NCBI GenBank assembly: GCA_963826695.1
Contig: CAWGXZ010000006.1
Coordinates: 1 to 64,000, forward strand
Source of the DNA: CAWGXZ01 sp963826695
GTDB taxonomy: Bacteria > Pseudomonadota > Gammaproteobacteria > Burkholderiales > Burkholderiaceae_C
DNA: 64,000 nucleotides
Direction of reading: 5' to 3'
Below, piece by piece: positions 1 through 9,437 of this stretch (position 1 is the first letter of the stretch; every line of letters begins with the position of its first letter). The translations under genes were made by a program, and so were the position numbers. The notes beneath the pieces were generated by a model. It was not told the origin of the DNA. It did not search any database and was given only the letters and a program-made list of their open reading frames with translations.

Positions 1-123
1 TGCGTGGCATCGTTTTGGAGACGTGCGGCGGCGGCGGCGGCTGAGGTCCCTCACGACACGGTCGCAGGCGCAAGACCCCACTGCACCACAGCGCGCGGCT
101 CACGGCCTGGCCGCGAGTGCCGC

Positions 124-149
124 CCCCGGTTGCCCCATGACAACCGGGG
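124..149 (-). terminator. stem-loop after TRAP permease gene
   Basis: A perfect 9-bp stem (CCCCGGTTG with CAACCGGGG) closes an 8-base loop 22 bases past the permease stop codon, in the 3' direction of that gene. No T-run follows on the minus strand, so intrinsic termination is uncertain. The hairpin may instead protect the transcript end. Bases 1-123 hold no gene I can recognise. Confidence 0.4.
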
Positions 150-170
150 TGAGCAGCGTCCCGGGAGCCC

Positions 171-2053
171 TTACAGCATGAACGTCGAGATCCACGGCAC
201 CAGGCCGATGACGACGGTGCCGACCACCAGTGCGGCGAGGTACGGCCAGATCGCGCCCATCACCTCGTCGGGCTTGGCGTCGCCGATCCGGCAGGCCACG
301 TAGAAGCCGACGCCGATCGGCGGCATCATCAGGCCGACGTTCATGGCGCAAACGATGACCATCGCGTACTGGATGTCATGGATGCCGAGCTTCTTGGCGA
401 TCGGGAACATGATCGGCGCGAGCAGCAGCACGGCCGGCAGCCCTTCGAGCAGGCAGCCCAGGATGATGAAGACGATGATCGTCACGCCCATGAAGGCGAC
501 CCAGCCGCCCGGCAGCGTCGTCAGGAAGTTCGAAAGTTCCTGGACCAGGCCGCTTTGCGTGATGGCCCAGGCCATTGCCGACGCCGTACCCAGGATCAGC
601 AGGACGGCTCCGCTCAACGCCGTGGTCTCGACCAGCATCGAATAGAACTTCTCCAGCCGATGCCGCCGTAGAGGACCTGGCCGACGATCAGCGCGTACAG
701 GACCGCAATGGTCGACACCTCGGTCGCGGTGGCGACGCCGCCACCGACCGCGCTGCGGATCAGGAACGGCAGGACCAGCGCGGGGCCCGCCAGCAGCAGG
801 GCACGGCCGATCACCGCCATCGCCGGACGCTTGCCGCTGACGATCTCGTGGCGTGCTTTCCAGCGCGCCAGCACGAGCAGCGCCATCAGCAGCACCATGG
901 CGACGACGAAGCCGCTCTCGAACAGGCCCGCAATCGAGACGCCGGCCACCGAGCCGAGCACGATCAGCACGATGCTCGGCGGCACCGTGTCGGCCATCGC
1001 CGCCCCGGTGGCCAGCAGCGCCACCATCTCCGGCTGCTTGTTGCCGCGCCGCCGCATCTCGGGGAACAGCGCCGGCGCAACCGTCGCCATGTCGGAAACC
1101 TTCGAGCCGGAAATGCCCGAGACGATGAACAGCGAACCGAGCAGCACGTACGACATGCCGGCCTTGACATGGCCGATCAGCGAGGCCAGGAACTCGACGA
1201 TCGCCTTGCCCATTCCGGTTGCATCGAGCACGCAGCCGAGCAGTACGAAGACCGGCACCGACACCAGCACCAGGTTGGCCATGCCCTCGTCCATCCGCCC
1301 GACGATGACGAGCAGCGGCACGTTGCTCGCGAACCCCAGGTAGCTCATGACGCCGGCACCGAAGCAGAAGGCGATCGGAACACCCGCCACCAGGCACAAC
1401 GCGACCAGGATGACGAGGAAGAACAGCATGTTCAACAGGCCCAGCGACTTGAGCTGGGGGGAAAGCCACCAGCACAGCGCGACCGCCGCACCCACAAACA
1501 ACGCGGCGACGAACAGGTTCGACTTCTTCACGGTGCGCAGCGCGTAGAGCAGCACGATCGAGAGCATCAGCAGGATGCCGGCCGGGATCGCCGAGACGCG
1601 CCAGCTGGCCGGGATGCCGAGCGTCGGCGTGGTGATGAACGCCTCCTCCTGCATGTGCTCGATCGACGGCCAGACGAGCCCGATCAGGAACGCAGCCACC
1701 GCGACGAGTGCAAATGCATGAACAAAGTCGCGCACGCGCGGCGACATCTTGTCGACGAACAGTGTCAGGCGCAGGTGCTCGTTGCGGTGCATCGCGATCG
1801 CCGAGCCGAGCATCGCCACCCAGAGAAACGCGATCGACACCGCCTCGTCGATCCATTCGAGCGGCATCGAAAAGACATAGCGCGAAACGACGCCGCCGAG
1901 CAGCAGCAGGATGATGGCGAGCATCAGCGCGGCTGCGACGACTTCGAGCGGCACCATCCACTTCGACAGAACGCGGTTGGTTTCGACCTCGGCGGGCCGC
2001 TGGTTTTCGATGTCGTCGTTGGCGACCGCCGACAGGGGGCTGGGGTGCGTCAT
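171..2053 (-). pseudogene. TRAP transporter fused DctQM permease, one frameshift
   Basis: Inner-membrane permease of a tripartite ATP-independent periplasmic transporter, with the small (DctQ) and large (DctM) subunits in one chain of about 627 residues. The first ~190 residues carry DctQ features, including an LEWIDEAVSIAFLW stretch. The rest is the multi-helix DctM domain, ending near MPPIGVGFYVACRI. An AAGGAC ribosome site precedes the ATG at 2053. The reading frame breaks at about 652-655: on the coding strand GGCTGGAGAAG should read GGCTGGGAGAAG, a single missing G. Restoring it joins GGIGW to EKFYSML in the correct frame. It is the last gene of the catabolic operon and should pair with the DctP-like protein at 8.4-9.4 kb. 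The indel could be real or a sequence error. Confidence 0.85.
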
Positions 2054-2144
2054 GACTGTCCTTCAGTGAGTTGCACCGCTGCGCGGGATTGTTCGTTCGA
2101 GAATTCGGGGGCGATGCGAACTTGCAAAGGTCGGATTCATGGCT

Positions 2145-2990
2145 TCAGCTCCAGGTCTCGATCACGCGGCTGTCGTCGCGCTGGCCAAGGCCCCGTTCAG
2201 CCGCGCTGCGGAAGCGCTCGTTGGCAATGGCAAGCAACGGAAGCTGCGCGCCGCACGACTGGCCGGCCGATACCACCAGGCCACTGTCCTTGACGAAGAT
2301 ATCAATGGCACTCGTCACTTCGACGTCGGTGCCCGCCACCATGCGTGGCCCCCGGTCTGAAAGCATCCAGGATCCGGCGGCGCCTTTCTCGACGAGCCTC
2401 AGGACCGCAGCTGGGTCGAGACCCAGCGAGCGAGCCAGGCTCAGCGCTTCGGCAGCGGCAACGATGTGGACCGAGCACAGATGCTGGTTGACGACCTTGA
2501 TGCTCTGGCCGTCGCCGAGCCGATCGCCAGTGACGTGAACAGTGCCCATCGCTTCGAGCACCGGCCTGGCGGCCGCCACATCCCCGGCGTCGCCCGCCGC
2601 AAAGATGACCAGTTCGCCGGTTCTTGCGCGTGCAACGCCTCCCGTCACAGGGGCATCGACCACGCGGGCACCCGCGCGCCGAAGCGCTTCGCCCTGGTCG
2701 CGCACCGCTTGCGGACCCACCGTGGACATGATGACCCACAGCTGGCCTCCAACCCGGTCGGCGACCCGCGCAACCAGGCCCGCCAGCTGGTCCGGCGTCG
2801 CGACCATCACCACGACGATCTCGGCAGCCGGCGCATCCGAAAACGCCTTCACGGCTTCGATGCCGCTCGCCCTTGCGTTGGCGAGGACGGTGTCCGACAG
2901 ATCGACACCCGTTACCTCGTGCCCCGCGCCCTGAATTTGCAATGCCATCGGCAAGCCGATGGCACCTACGCCAATGAACGTAACCTTCAT
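2145..2990 (-). CDS. NAD(P)-dependent 3-hydroxyisobutyrate dehydrogenase-family oxidoreductase
   Basis: A 281-residue beta-hydroxyacid dehydrogenase. The N-terminal Rossmann motif GVGAIG (residues 7-12) binds the nucleotide. The DAPVTGG motif matches the substrate loop of the family, and the Lys in GDGQSIKVVNQ is the conserved catalytic lysine. Family members oxidise 3-hydroxyisobutyrate, tartronate semialdehyde, sulfolactate-like or related acids; substrate cannot be told from sequence. The start at 2990 is preferred over an upstream in-frame codon at 3011 because GGAGA lies just ahead of it and MKVTFIG is the usual N-terminus. It follows pntB by 58 bases and precedes the TRAP permease, so it is probably a catabolic step of the operon. 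Confidence 0.9.
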   Translation of the reverse strand: MKVTFIGVGAIGLPMALQIQGAGHEVTGVDLSDTVLANARASGIEAVKAFSDAPAAEIVVVMVATPDQLAGLVARVADRVGGQLWVIMSTVGPQAVRDQGEALRRAGARVVDAPVTGGVARARTGELVIFAAGDAGDVAAARPVLEAMGTVHVTGDRLGDGQSIKVVNQHLCSVHIVAAAEALSLARSLGLDPAAVLRLVEKGAAGSWMLSDRGPRMVAGTDVEVTSAIDIFVKDSGLVVSAGQSCGAQLPLLAIANERFRSAAERGLGQRDDSRVIETWS

Positions 2991-3048
2991 GTTGTCTCCT
3001 GCCTCTCTCAATTAATGGGGTGAATGACTCGGCCGTGTGCAGTTCGGC

Positions 3049-4464
3049 TCATTTGACAAGCGCCGCCAGAACCTCTTCCAGCATTTTCTTGGCGTCGCCG
3101 AAAAGCATGCGGTTGTTTTCCTTGTAGAAAAGCGGGTTGTCAACACCGGCATAACCCGATGCCATGCTCCGCTTCATGACGATGGATGTCCTGGCCTTCC
3201 AGACCTCGAGCACCGGCATGCCGGCGATGGGACTGGTCGGGTCCTCCTGGGCCGCCGGGTTCACGATGTCGTTGGCACCGATGACCATCGACACGTCGGT
3301 TGCGGCGAAGTCGGCGTTGATCTCGTCCATCTCGAGAACGATGTCGTAAGGCACCTTGGCCTCGGCGAGCAGCACGTTCATGTGCCCGGGCATGCGGCCA
3401 GCGACCGGGTGGATGCCGAAGCGCACGTTGACGCCCTTCTCGCGCAGAATCTTGGTGATCTCGCAGACCATGTGCTGCGCCTGCGCCACGGCCATGCCGT
3501 AGCCGGGCACGATCACGACATTCTTGGCGTCGCGCAGCATTTCTGCGGTCTCGGCCGCGCTGATCGGCGTCACCTCGCCTTCGGGCTGCTCGCCGCCCGC
3601 TGCGGCTGCAGGCTTCCCGGCACCCGAACCGAAGCCGCCGGCGATGACGCTGATGAAGTTGCGGTTCATCGCCCGGCACATGATGTACGACAGGATCGCG
3701 CCCGACGAGCCGACCAGCGCGCCGACGACGATGAGCAGGTCGTTGCCGAGCATGAAGCCGGTGGCCGCAGCCGCCCAGCCCGAGTAGCTGTTGAGCATCG
3801 AGACAACCACCGGCATGTCGGCGCCACCGATGGCCATCACCATGTGCACGCCGAAAAGCAGGGCGATCACCGTCATGACGACCAGCGCCATCACCCCCGC
3901 GGGAACGCTCTCGGCATGCAGAAGCTCACGGCCGAACCAGACCACGACAAGCAAGCCGAGCAGGTTGATCCAGTGCCGGCCCGGCAGCAGGAGCGGCTTG
4001 CCGCCGATCCGCGCCGAGAGCTTGCCGAAGGCGACCAGTGAACCGGAGAAGGTGATCGCGCCGATCAGGATGCCGACATAGATCTCAATCTTGTGGATCG
4101 ACTTTTCGGCCTCGCTCGGAAAGACCGTCGAGGTGTCGACGTAGCTGGCAAAGCCGACCAGACACGCCGCCAGGCCGACGAGGCTGTGCATCAGCGCGAC
4201 CAGCTCGGGCATCTGCGTCATCTGCACCTTCTTCGCGGCGAAGAGCCCGATGGCGCCGCCGATGACGAGGGCGCCCGCGATCCACGGATAGGCCCCTGGC
4301 GTGACGGCCGGGCCGAGCACGGTGGCCAGCACGGCGATGGTCATGCCGACCATGCCGAAGAGGTTGCCGCGGCGGGCGGTTTCCGGGTTTGCCAGCGCGC
4401 CGAGGCTCAGGATGAAGAGGATCGTGGCGCCGATGTAGGAGACGGTGGACAGGCTCGCGGTCAT
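3049..4464 (-). CDS. pntB: NAD(P) transhydrogenase subunit beta
   Basis: Beta subunit (471 residues) of the proton-translocating transhydrogenase, which couples hydride transfer between NADH and NADP+ to proton entry across the inner membrane. The first ~270 residues are hydrophobic helices (domain II). After a short Ala/Gly-rich linker comes the NADP-binding domain III, with VPGYGMAVAQAQH, GIHPVAGRMPGHMNV and GANDIVNPAAQ. An AAGGAG site sits 7 bases before the start, and pntA ends 10 bases upstream, so the two are co-translated. Length matches the E. coli family (about 460). Its position inside a catabolic operon is unusual: the gene pair is more often free-standing. Confidence 0.97.
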   Translation of the reverse strand: MTASLSTVSYIGATILFILSLGALANPETARRGNLFGMVGMTIAVLATVLGPAVTPGAYPWIAGALVIGGAIGLFAAKKVQMTQMPELVALMHSLVGLAACLVGFASYVDTSTVFPSEAEKSIHKIEIYVGILIGAITFSGSLVAFGKLSARIGGKPLLLPGRHWINLLGLLVVVWFGRELLHAESVPAGVMALVVMTVIALLFGVHMVMAIGGADMPVVVSMLNSYSGWAAAATGFMLGNDLLIVVGALVGSSGAILSYIMCRAMNRNFISVIAGGFGSGAGKPAAAAGGEQPEGEVTPISAAETAEMLRDAKNVVIVPGYGMAVAQAQHMVCEITKILREKGVNVRFGIHPVAGRMPGHMNVLLAEAKVPYDIVLEMDEINADFAATDVSMVIGANDIVNPAAQEDPTSPIAGMPVLEVWKARTSIVMKRSMASGYAGVDNPLFYKENNRMLFGDAKKMLEEVLAALVK

Positions 4465-4474
4465 GTTCCGCTCC

Positions 4475-6064
4475 TTATCTGCGGAACATGGCCAGCATGC
4501 GACGCGTCACCGCGAAGCCGCCGAACATGTTGATGGCCGTGAGCATGAGCGCAACAACCGCCAGCCCGAGGATCAACGACGCCGGCCGGTCGGCGCCGGC
4601 GCCGGTGATCGGCGGCCCGATCTGGACCAGCGCGCCGATGGCGATGATCGAGGAGATGGCATTGGTCACGCTCATCAGCGGCGTGTGCAGCGACGGCGTG
4701 ACGTTCCAGATCACCATGTAGCCGATGAAGCAGGCCAGCACGAACACGGTGAAGTGTGAGAGGAACGTGGCCGGCGCAAACAGGCCGACCAGCAGGAAGG
4801 CGAGGGCACCGACGCCGAACACCGTTGCCAGCGACCCGGCCGACATCGGCTCGCTGCTGCCGTGGCCGTGGCCCTTGGGTGCGGCTGCCGGCACGGCGGC
4901 CGCCTTGGCCTGCGGCTTGGGCGCCGGCAGCTTCAGTGGCGGCGGCGGCCAGGTGATGCTTCCCTCCTTCACGACCGTGAGGCCGCGAATCGCATCGTCT
5001 TCCATGTTGACATTGACGACGCCGTCCTTGGTCTTGCACAGCTCCTCGGCCAGGCGGAACAGGTTGGTCGAGTACAGCGTCGACGCCTGCTTGGCCATGC
5101 GGCTCGCGAGGTCGGTGTAGCCGACGATCGTGACCCCGTGCTTCACCACCGACTGGCCGGGTTCGGTCAGCTCGCAGTTGCCACCCTGCTCGGCCGCCAT
5201 GTCGACGATGACGCTGCCCGGCTTCATGCTCCGCACCATCTCTGCGGTGATGAGCTTCGGCGCCGGCTTGCCCGGTATCAGCGCCGTCGTGACGATGATG
5301 TCGGATTCCCGGGCCTGCCTTGCGTACATCTCGCGCTGCGCCTGCAGGAACCCTTCGCTCATCACCTTGGCGTAACCGCCGCCGCCCGAGCCTTCTTCCT
5401 CGTAGTCGACCTTGACGAACTCGCCGCCCAGCGAGACCACCTGGTCGGCGACCTCGGCGCGCGTGTCGTTGGCGCGCACGATGGCGCCCAGACCCGCCGC
5501 AGTACCGATTGCCGCCAGACCGGCGACGCCGGCCCCGGCGATGAAGACCTTGGCCGGCGGGATCTTCCCCGCGGCAGTGATCTGTCCGTTGAAGAACCGG
5601 TCGAAGGCGTTGGCGGCCTCGATGACGGCGCGGTAGCCGCTGACGCTGGCCATCGCCGTCAGCGCATCCATCTTCTGCGCCCGTGAAAGCTGGCGCGGCA
5701 GCGAGTCGATCGCCAGCACCGTGGCTCTCTTGGCCGCGAGTTGCTGCATCAGTTCGGGGTTCTGCGCCGGCCAGACGAAGCCGATCAGCGTGCAGCCGAA
5801 GCTCATCAGCTCGACTTCCTTCGCAGTCGGCGGGCGCACCTTGAACACGATGTCACTGGCCGACCAGACAACGAGCGCTGTCTGCACGATCTGCGCCCCG
5901 GCGGCGCGGTAGGCGTCGTCGCTGAAGTTTGCCGCTTCGCCTGCGCCGCTCTCGACCGCCACCGAGAAACCCAGCTTGATCAGCTTCTCGACCACATCAG
6001 GAACCGTCGCGACGCGCTTCTCGTCAGCAACCGTTTCCTTGGGAACTCCAATCAGCAATGCCAT
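4475..6064 (-). CDS. pntA: NAD(P) transhydrogenase subunit alpha, single-chain
   Basis: Alpha subunit (529 residues). The N-terminal half is the NAD(H)-binding domain I, starting with the family signature GVPKETVADEKRVA and holding the dinucleotide motif GAGVAGLAAIG near residue 175. A Pro/Ala/Lys-rich linker with HGHG leads to about four C-terminal membrane helices (residues ~425-520). Some bacteria split this protein into PntAA and PntAB; here both are in one chain, as in E. coli. GAGGAG lies 8 bases before the ATG. The gene follows the transketolase pair with a 187-base gap and is followed by pntB after 10 bases. Confidence 0.97.
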   Translation of the reverse strand: MALLIGVPKETVADEKRVATVPDVVEKLIKLGFSVAVESGAGEAANFSDDAYRAAGAQIVQTALVVWSASDIVFKVRPPTAKEVELMSFGCTLIGFVWPAQNPELMQQLAAKRATVLAIDSLPRQLSRAQKMDALTAMASVSGYRAVIEAANAFDRFFNGQITAAGKIPPAKVFIAGAGVAGLAAIGTAAGLGAIVRANDTRAEVADQVVSLGGEFVKVDYEEEGSGGGGYAKVMSEGFLQAQREMYARQARESDIIVTTALIPGKPAPKLITAEMVRSMKPGSVIVDMAAEQGGNCELTEPGQSVVKHGVTIVGYTDLASRMAKQASTLYSTNLFRLAEELCKTKDGVVNVNMEDDAIRGLTVVKEGSITWPPPPLKLPAPKPQAKAAAVPAAAPKGHGHGSSEPMSAGSLATVFGVGALAFLLVGLFAPATFLSHFTVFVLACFIGYMVIWNVTPSLHTPLMSVTNAISSIIAIGALVQIGPPITGAGADRPASLILGLAVVALMLTAINMFGGFAVTRRMLAMFRR

Positions 6065-6251
6065 GAACTGAACTCCTCGGGTGAGGCCTCAAAAGCGACG
6101 CGCGCGAAACGATCGACCTGCGTGTGCAGCCGCGCCAGACCGCGCGCCGTGTCACGAACGCCGGTCCTGGCGGGGCAGCCGCCCGCCACCCCGGATGCCG
6201 AGCGCAGGGCTCGGACATCCTGCGAGGTGAACGGGCTGCAACCGAGAACGC

Positions 6252-7259
6252 TCAGCCGAGCCACTCCTTGATGCGGCGGGAGAGCGCCGTGACGCTGATG
6301 CCGTACTTGTCGTGCAGTGTCGGCAGCGCGCCGGCGTCGAGGAACTCGTCCGGAAGGCCGGCCAGCTGGAAACCCGCCGGCTGTACCCGGTTGCGCAGCA
6401 GCGTGCTCGCCACCGACTCGCCGAGTCCGCCGATCACCGAGTGGTTCTCTGCAACCACCACCAGACGGTCCTTGTGGCGCACGGCCTCGAGAATCGTCGC
6501 CTCGTCGAGCGGCTTGATCGTCGGGCAATGAAGGACCGCCACGTCGACTTTGTCCTGCGCCATCGCCGTCGCGACTTCGAGCGCGCGCATCGTCATGAAG
6601 CCGCTCGAGATGATCAGCACGTCGTTACCCTCGCGCAACAACTTGGCCTTGCCGAGCTCGAACTTGTAGCCTTCGATCTCGTCCAGCACCAGCGGCACGT
6701 TGCCGCGCGCCAGGCGCATGTAGACCGGACCCGGGTGGTCGGCGATCTGCGGCACCGCCTGTTCGAGATCGAGCGCGTCGCAAGGGTCGACGATGGTCAG
6801 GCCGGGCACGCCCCGCATCATCGCGATGTCCTCGGTAGCTTGATGGCTCGGACCGTAGCCGGTCGTCAGGCCGGGAAGCGCGCAGCAGATCTTCACGTTC
6901 AGGTTCTCTTCGGCGATCACCTGGTGGATGAAGTCGTAGGCGCGGCGCGTGCCGAAAACCGCATAGGTCGTCGCGAACGGAATCAGGCCTTCCTTGGCCA
7001 TTCCGCCGGCTGCGGCCATCAGCAGCTGCTCGGCCATGCCCATCTGGTGGAAGCGGTCGGGATAGGCCTGCGCGAACAGGTGCAGGTCGGTGTACTTCGC
7101 CAGGTCGGCCGTCAGGCCGACGATCTCCGGGCGGTTCTCGGCCAGCGCCACCAGCGCCTTGCCAAAGGGTGCAGCCTTGACGCGTTGCCCTTCGGCCGCG
7201 ATCGACGCGATCATCGCGGAGGTGGTCAGGCGCGGCTTCTTTTCGACGACGGTGTTCAT
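6252..7259 (-). CDS. transketolase, C-terminal subunit
   Basis: A 335-residue protein with the pyrimidine-binding and C-terminal domains of a transketolase, as in split enzymes. The stretch FATTYAVFGTRRAYDF, the segment GPSHQATEDIA and the late motif VVAENHSVIGGLGESVAS are typical. It must pair with the N-terminal subunit encoded immediately upstream, with which it overlaps by ATGA (7256-7259), implying translational coupling and equal amounts. Split transketolases of this type include housekeeping-like enzymes of archaea and catabolic ones acting on apulose phosphate or sulfo-sugars; which ketose this one uses is unknown. Surrounding dehydrogenases and TRAP genes argue for a catabolic role. 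Confidence 0.92.
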   Translation of the reverse strand: MNTVVEKKPRLTTSAMIASIAAEGQRVKAAPFGKALVALAENRPEIVGLTADLAKYTDLHLFAQAYPDRFHQMGMAEQLLMAAAGGMAKEGLIPFATTYAVFGTRRAYDFIHQVIAEENLNVKICCALPGLTTGYGPSHQATEDIAMMRGVPGLTIVDPCDALDLEQAVPQIADHPGPVYMRLARGNVPLVLDEIEGYKFELGKAKLLREGNDVLIISSGFMTMRALEVATAMAQDKVDVAVLHCPTIKPLDEATILEAVRHKDRLVVVAENHSVIGGLGESVASTLLRNRVQPAGFQLAGLPDEFLDAGALPTLHDKYGISVTALSRRIKEWLG

Positions 7260-8110
7260 GCCGGGGCTCCTTCAGGCTGCATGTAGGGTTGCGACTGGTC
7301 CAGGATCTGCAGCGCCTGCTGCCACTCGGGCGGATCGACGCGAATGAAATGGTTCTTTTCGCGCGACTCGAGGAACGGCACGCCCTTGCCCATCAAGGTG
7401 TCGAAAAGGATGACGCGCGGCTTCGCTTCCGCCAGCGAGCGGGCGCAGTCGAATGCCTTGAGAACCGCCGCAAGGTCGTTGCCGTTGACACGCTGGACGT
7501 GCCAGCCGAACGCGGCCCACTTGTCCGCCAGCGGCTCGAATCCCATGATCTTGCTAGAGGGACCGTCGGCCTGCTGGTTGTTGATGTCGACCAGGCAGAT
7601 GAGGTTGTCCAGACGATGGTGTGCAGCGCCCATGGCCGCTTCCCAGGTCGAGCCTTCATCGAGCTCGCCGTCGGACATCGAGTTGTAGACAAAGGCGGGG
7701 TTCTTCTTGTGCTTCAGCCCGAGCGCAATGCCAACGCCGATGGCCAAACCCTGCCCCAGTGACCCACCTGAAATCTCCGCTCCTGGCGTGTACGCTGCCA
7801 TTCCGGACATCGGCAACCGACTTTCGTCGCTGCCATAGGTTTCGAGTTCACTTTCAGGGATGATGCCGGCCTCGATCAACGCCGCGTAGTGCGCAATCGC
7901 GTAATGCCCATGCGACAGCAGGAACCGGTCGCGCCCCTCCCATAGGGGGTCCTCCGGCCGCAACGACATCGCGTGGCAATAGCAGACGGCCAGCACGTCG
8001 GCCCAGTCGAGGGCCTGGCCGATGTAGCCCTGTCCCTGCACTTCACCCATGCGCAGGGCAAAGCGCCGAATGCGATAAGCGCTTCGTTCAAGCGATGACA
8101 AATCAGACAT
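7256..8110 (-). CDS. transketolase, N-terminal (thiamine diphosphate-binding) subunit
   Basis: A 284-residue protein holding the PP domain of transketolase. The GHYAIAHYAALIEAG segment, GSLGQGLAIGVGIALG and the diphosphate/Mg2+ motif SDGELDEGSTWEA followed ~20 residues later by DINNQQADG are visible. The usual GDG reads SDG, which I recall as common in split transketolases. A strong TAGGAGATAGG site abuts the ATG at 8110. The upstream gap of 263 bases to the TRAP binding protein gene shows no additional gene. Together with the overlapping C-terminal subunit it should form the complete two-carbon ketol transferase. Confidence 0.92.
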   Translation of the reverse strand: MSDLSSLERSAYRIRRFALRMGEVQGQGYIGQALDWADVLAVCYCHAMSLRPEDPLWEGRDRFLLSHGHYAIAHYAALIEAGIIPESELETYGSDESRLPMSGMAAYTPGAEISGGSLGQGLAIGVGIALGLKHKKNPAFVYNSMSDGELDEGSTWEAAMGAAHHRLDNLICLVDINNQQADGPSSKIMGFEPLADKWAAFGWHVQRVNGNDLAAVLKAFDCARSLAEAKPRVILFDTLMGKGVPFLESREKNHFIRVDPPEWQQALQILDQSQPYMQPEGAPA

Positions 8111-8373
8111 TCCTATCTCCTAACAAGTGAATTGGCGGAGTTATCCGCACGGGCAGGGATGTGTGAACGTGAGTGAGCACGGCCCGACGTAAACACGCCA
8201 GCCAGGTACTGCATGGGATTGCCGGGAGCTGTTGACGCGAGTTGTTGCTGCGCGTCCTGATTACCGTCGTGCGAGCGAGCAACCAGCGGCGGCATGGAGG
8301 GCCCCTCGTGAGCGCCCGAGCCACCCGGCGTTCACCTCACGCCACGAGCTTCCCCGAATGAGTTGTTGCGCGG

Positions 8374-9393
8374 TCAGGCGAGCTTGCCGGAGACCTTCTC
8401 CAGCAAATCCCAAGCGGCTGCGCCGTACTTCGTCTTCCACTCGCTGTAGAAATTCGTCGCGGCGAGCTTCTTGCGGAAGTCGTCTTGCGAGACGTTGACG
8501 AAGTTGATGCCCTTGCCCTTCAGGTCCGAGACCAGGCTGGTGCTGAGCTTGGCGATGTCGGCACGCTGGTCGGTCGCCGACTTGTCGAGCTCCCGCGAAA
8601 TGATCTGCTGCACGTCCGCCGGCAGCTTCTGGAAGGCGCGCTTGTTGGCGAGCACCCAGTAGCCGTCCCAGACGTGGCTGGTCAGACTGCAGCTCTTCTG
8701 CACCTCGTAGAGACGCGTGGTCGCGATGATGGCGAGCGGGTTCTCCTGGCCCTCCACGACCTTGGTCTGCAGCGCGGTGTAGAGCTCGCTAAAGTTGATC
8801 GGCGAAGGCGACGCCTCGAGGGCCTTGAACAGTGAGGTCAGCGGCGGCGCGGGGGGTACGCGCATCTTGAAGCCCTTCAGGTCGCCCGCGGTCTTGATCT
8901 CGCGAGTGGACGAGGTGACATGGCGGAACCCGTTGTCCCAGATCTTGGAGACTCAGCATCGCTGCGTCTTGCTGATCTCGGCGCGGACGTGATTTCCCAG
9001 TTCACCGTCCATCGCCTTCCAGACATCGTCGTAGTTCTTGAATGCGAAGCCGACGCTGGTGATCCCGGAAATAGGCACAAAGGTCGACAGGATCAGCGAC
9101 GACAAATTGAAGAATTCGACCGAGCCGGTGCGAACCTGCGACAGCAGGTCGGTATCGCTGCCCAGCTGGTTGGCCGGGAACAGCTTGATGTCGACGCGGC
9201 CGGAGGTCGCCTGACGGATGCGGTCGTGCGCTTCCTTGGCGCGAACGTTGACCGGATGGCTGGGATCCTGCCCGGTCGCGTATTTCAGCTCGAATTCGGC
9301 GGCGTCGGCGCGATGCGAAATGATCGAGAACAGCGGCAGCGTGGCCGACGCCAGCACGGTACGGCGCGACAAGGTAGGTTTCGTATCAGTCAT
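8374..9393 (-). pseudogene. TRAP transporter substrate-binding protein (DctP family), one frameshift
   Basis: Periplasmic solute receptor for the DctQM permease of the same operon. The N-terminus has a twin-arginine-like leader (SRRTVLASATLPLF, then cleavage near ADAAEF), and the mature start FELKYATGQDPSHPVN is typical of DctP. The frame is lost near 8945-8960: one frame ends at KTQRC-stop, and the family sequence resumes as SKIWDNGFRHVT in another. The second part carries the conserved KMRVPPAPPL and the segment VVEGQENPL. A GGAGAC site precedes the start at 9393, 44 bases after the dehydrogenase gene stop. Full length would be about 339 residues, normal for the family. One indel repairs it. 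Confidence 0.85.
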
Positions 9394-9437
9394 GATCAGC
9401 GAGTCTCCGGTGGTTGTTGTTGGTGCAGGGCGCTCTG

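Noticed and set aside
575..2293. Long plus-strand open frame opposite the TRAP permease
   Set aside because: Arg/His/Gln/Asp-rich translation with no domain; a high-GC antisense shadow of a recognised minus-strand gene.
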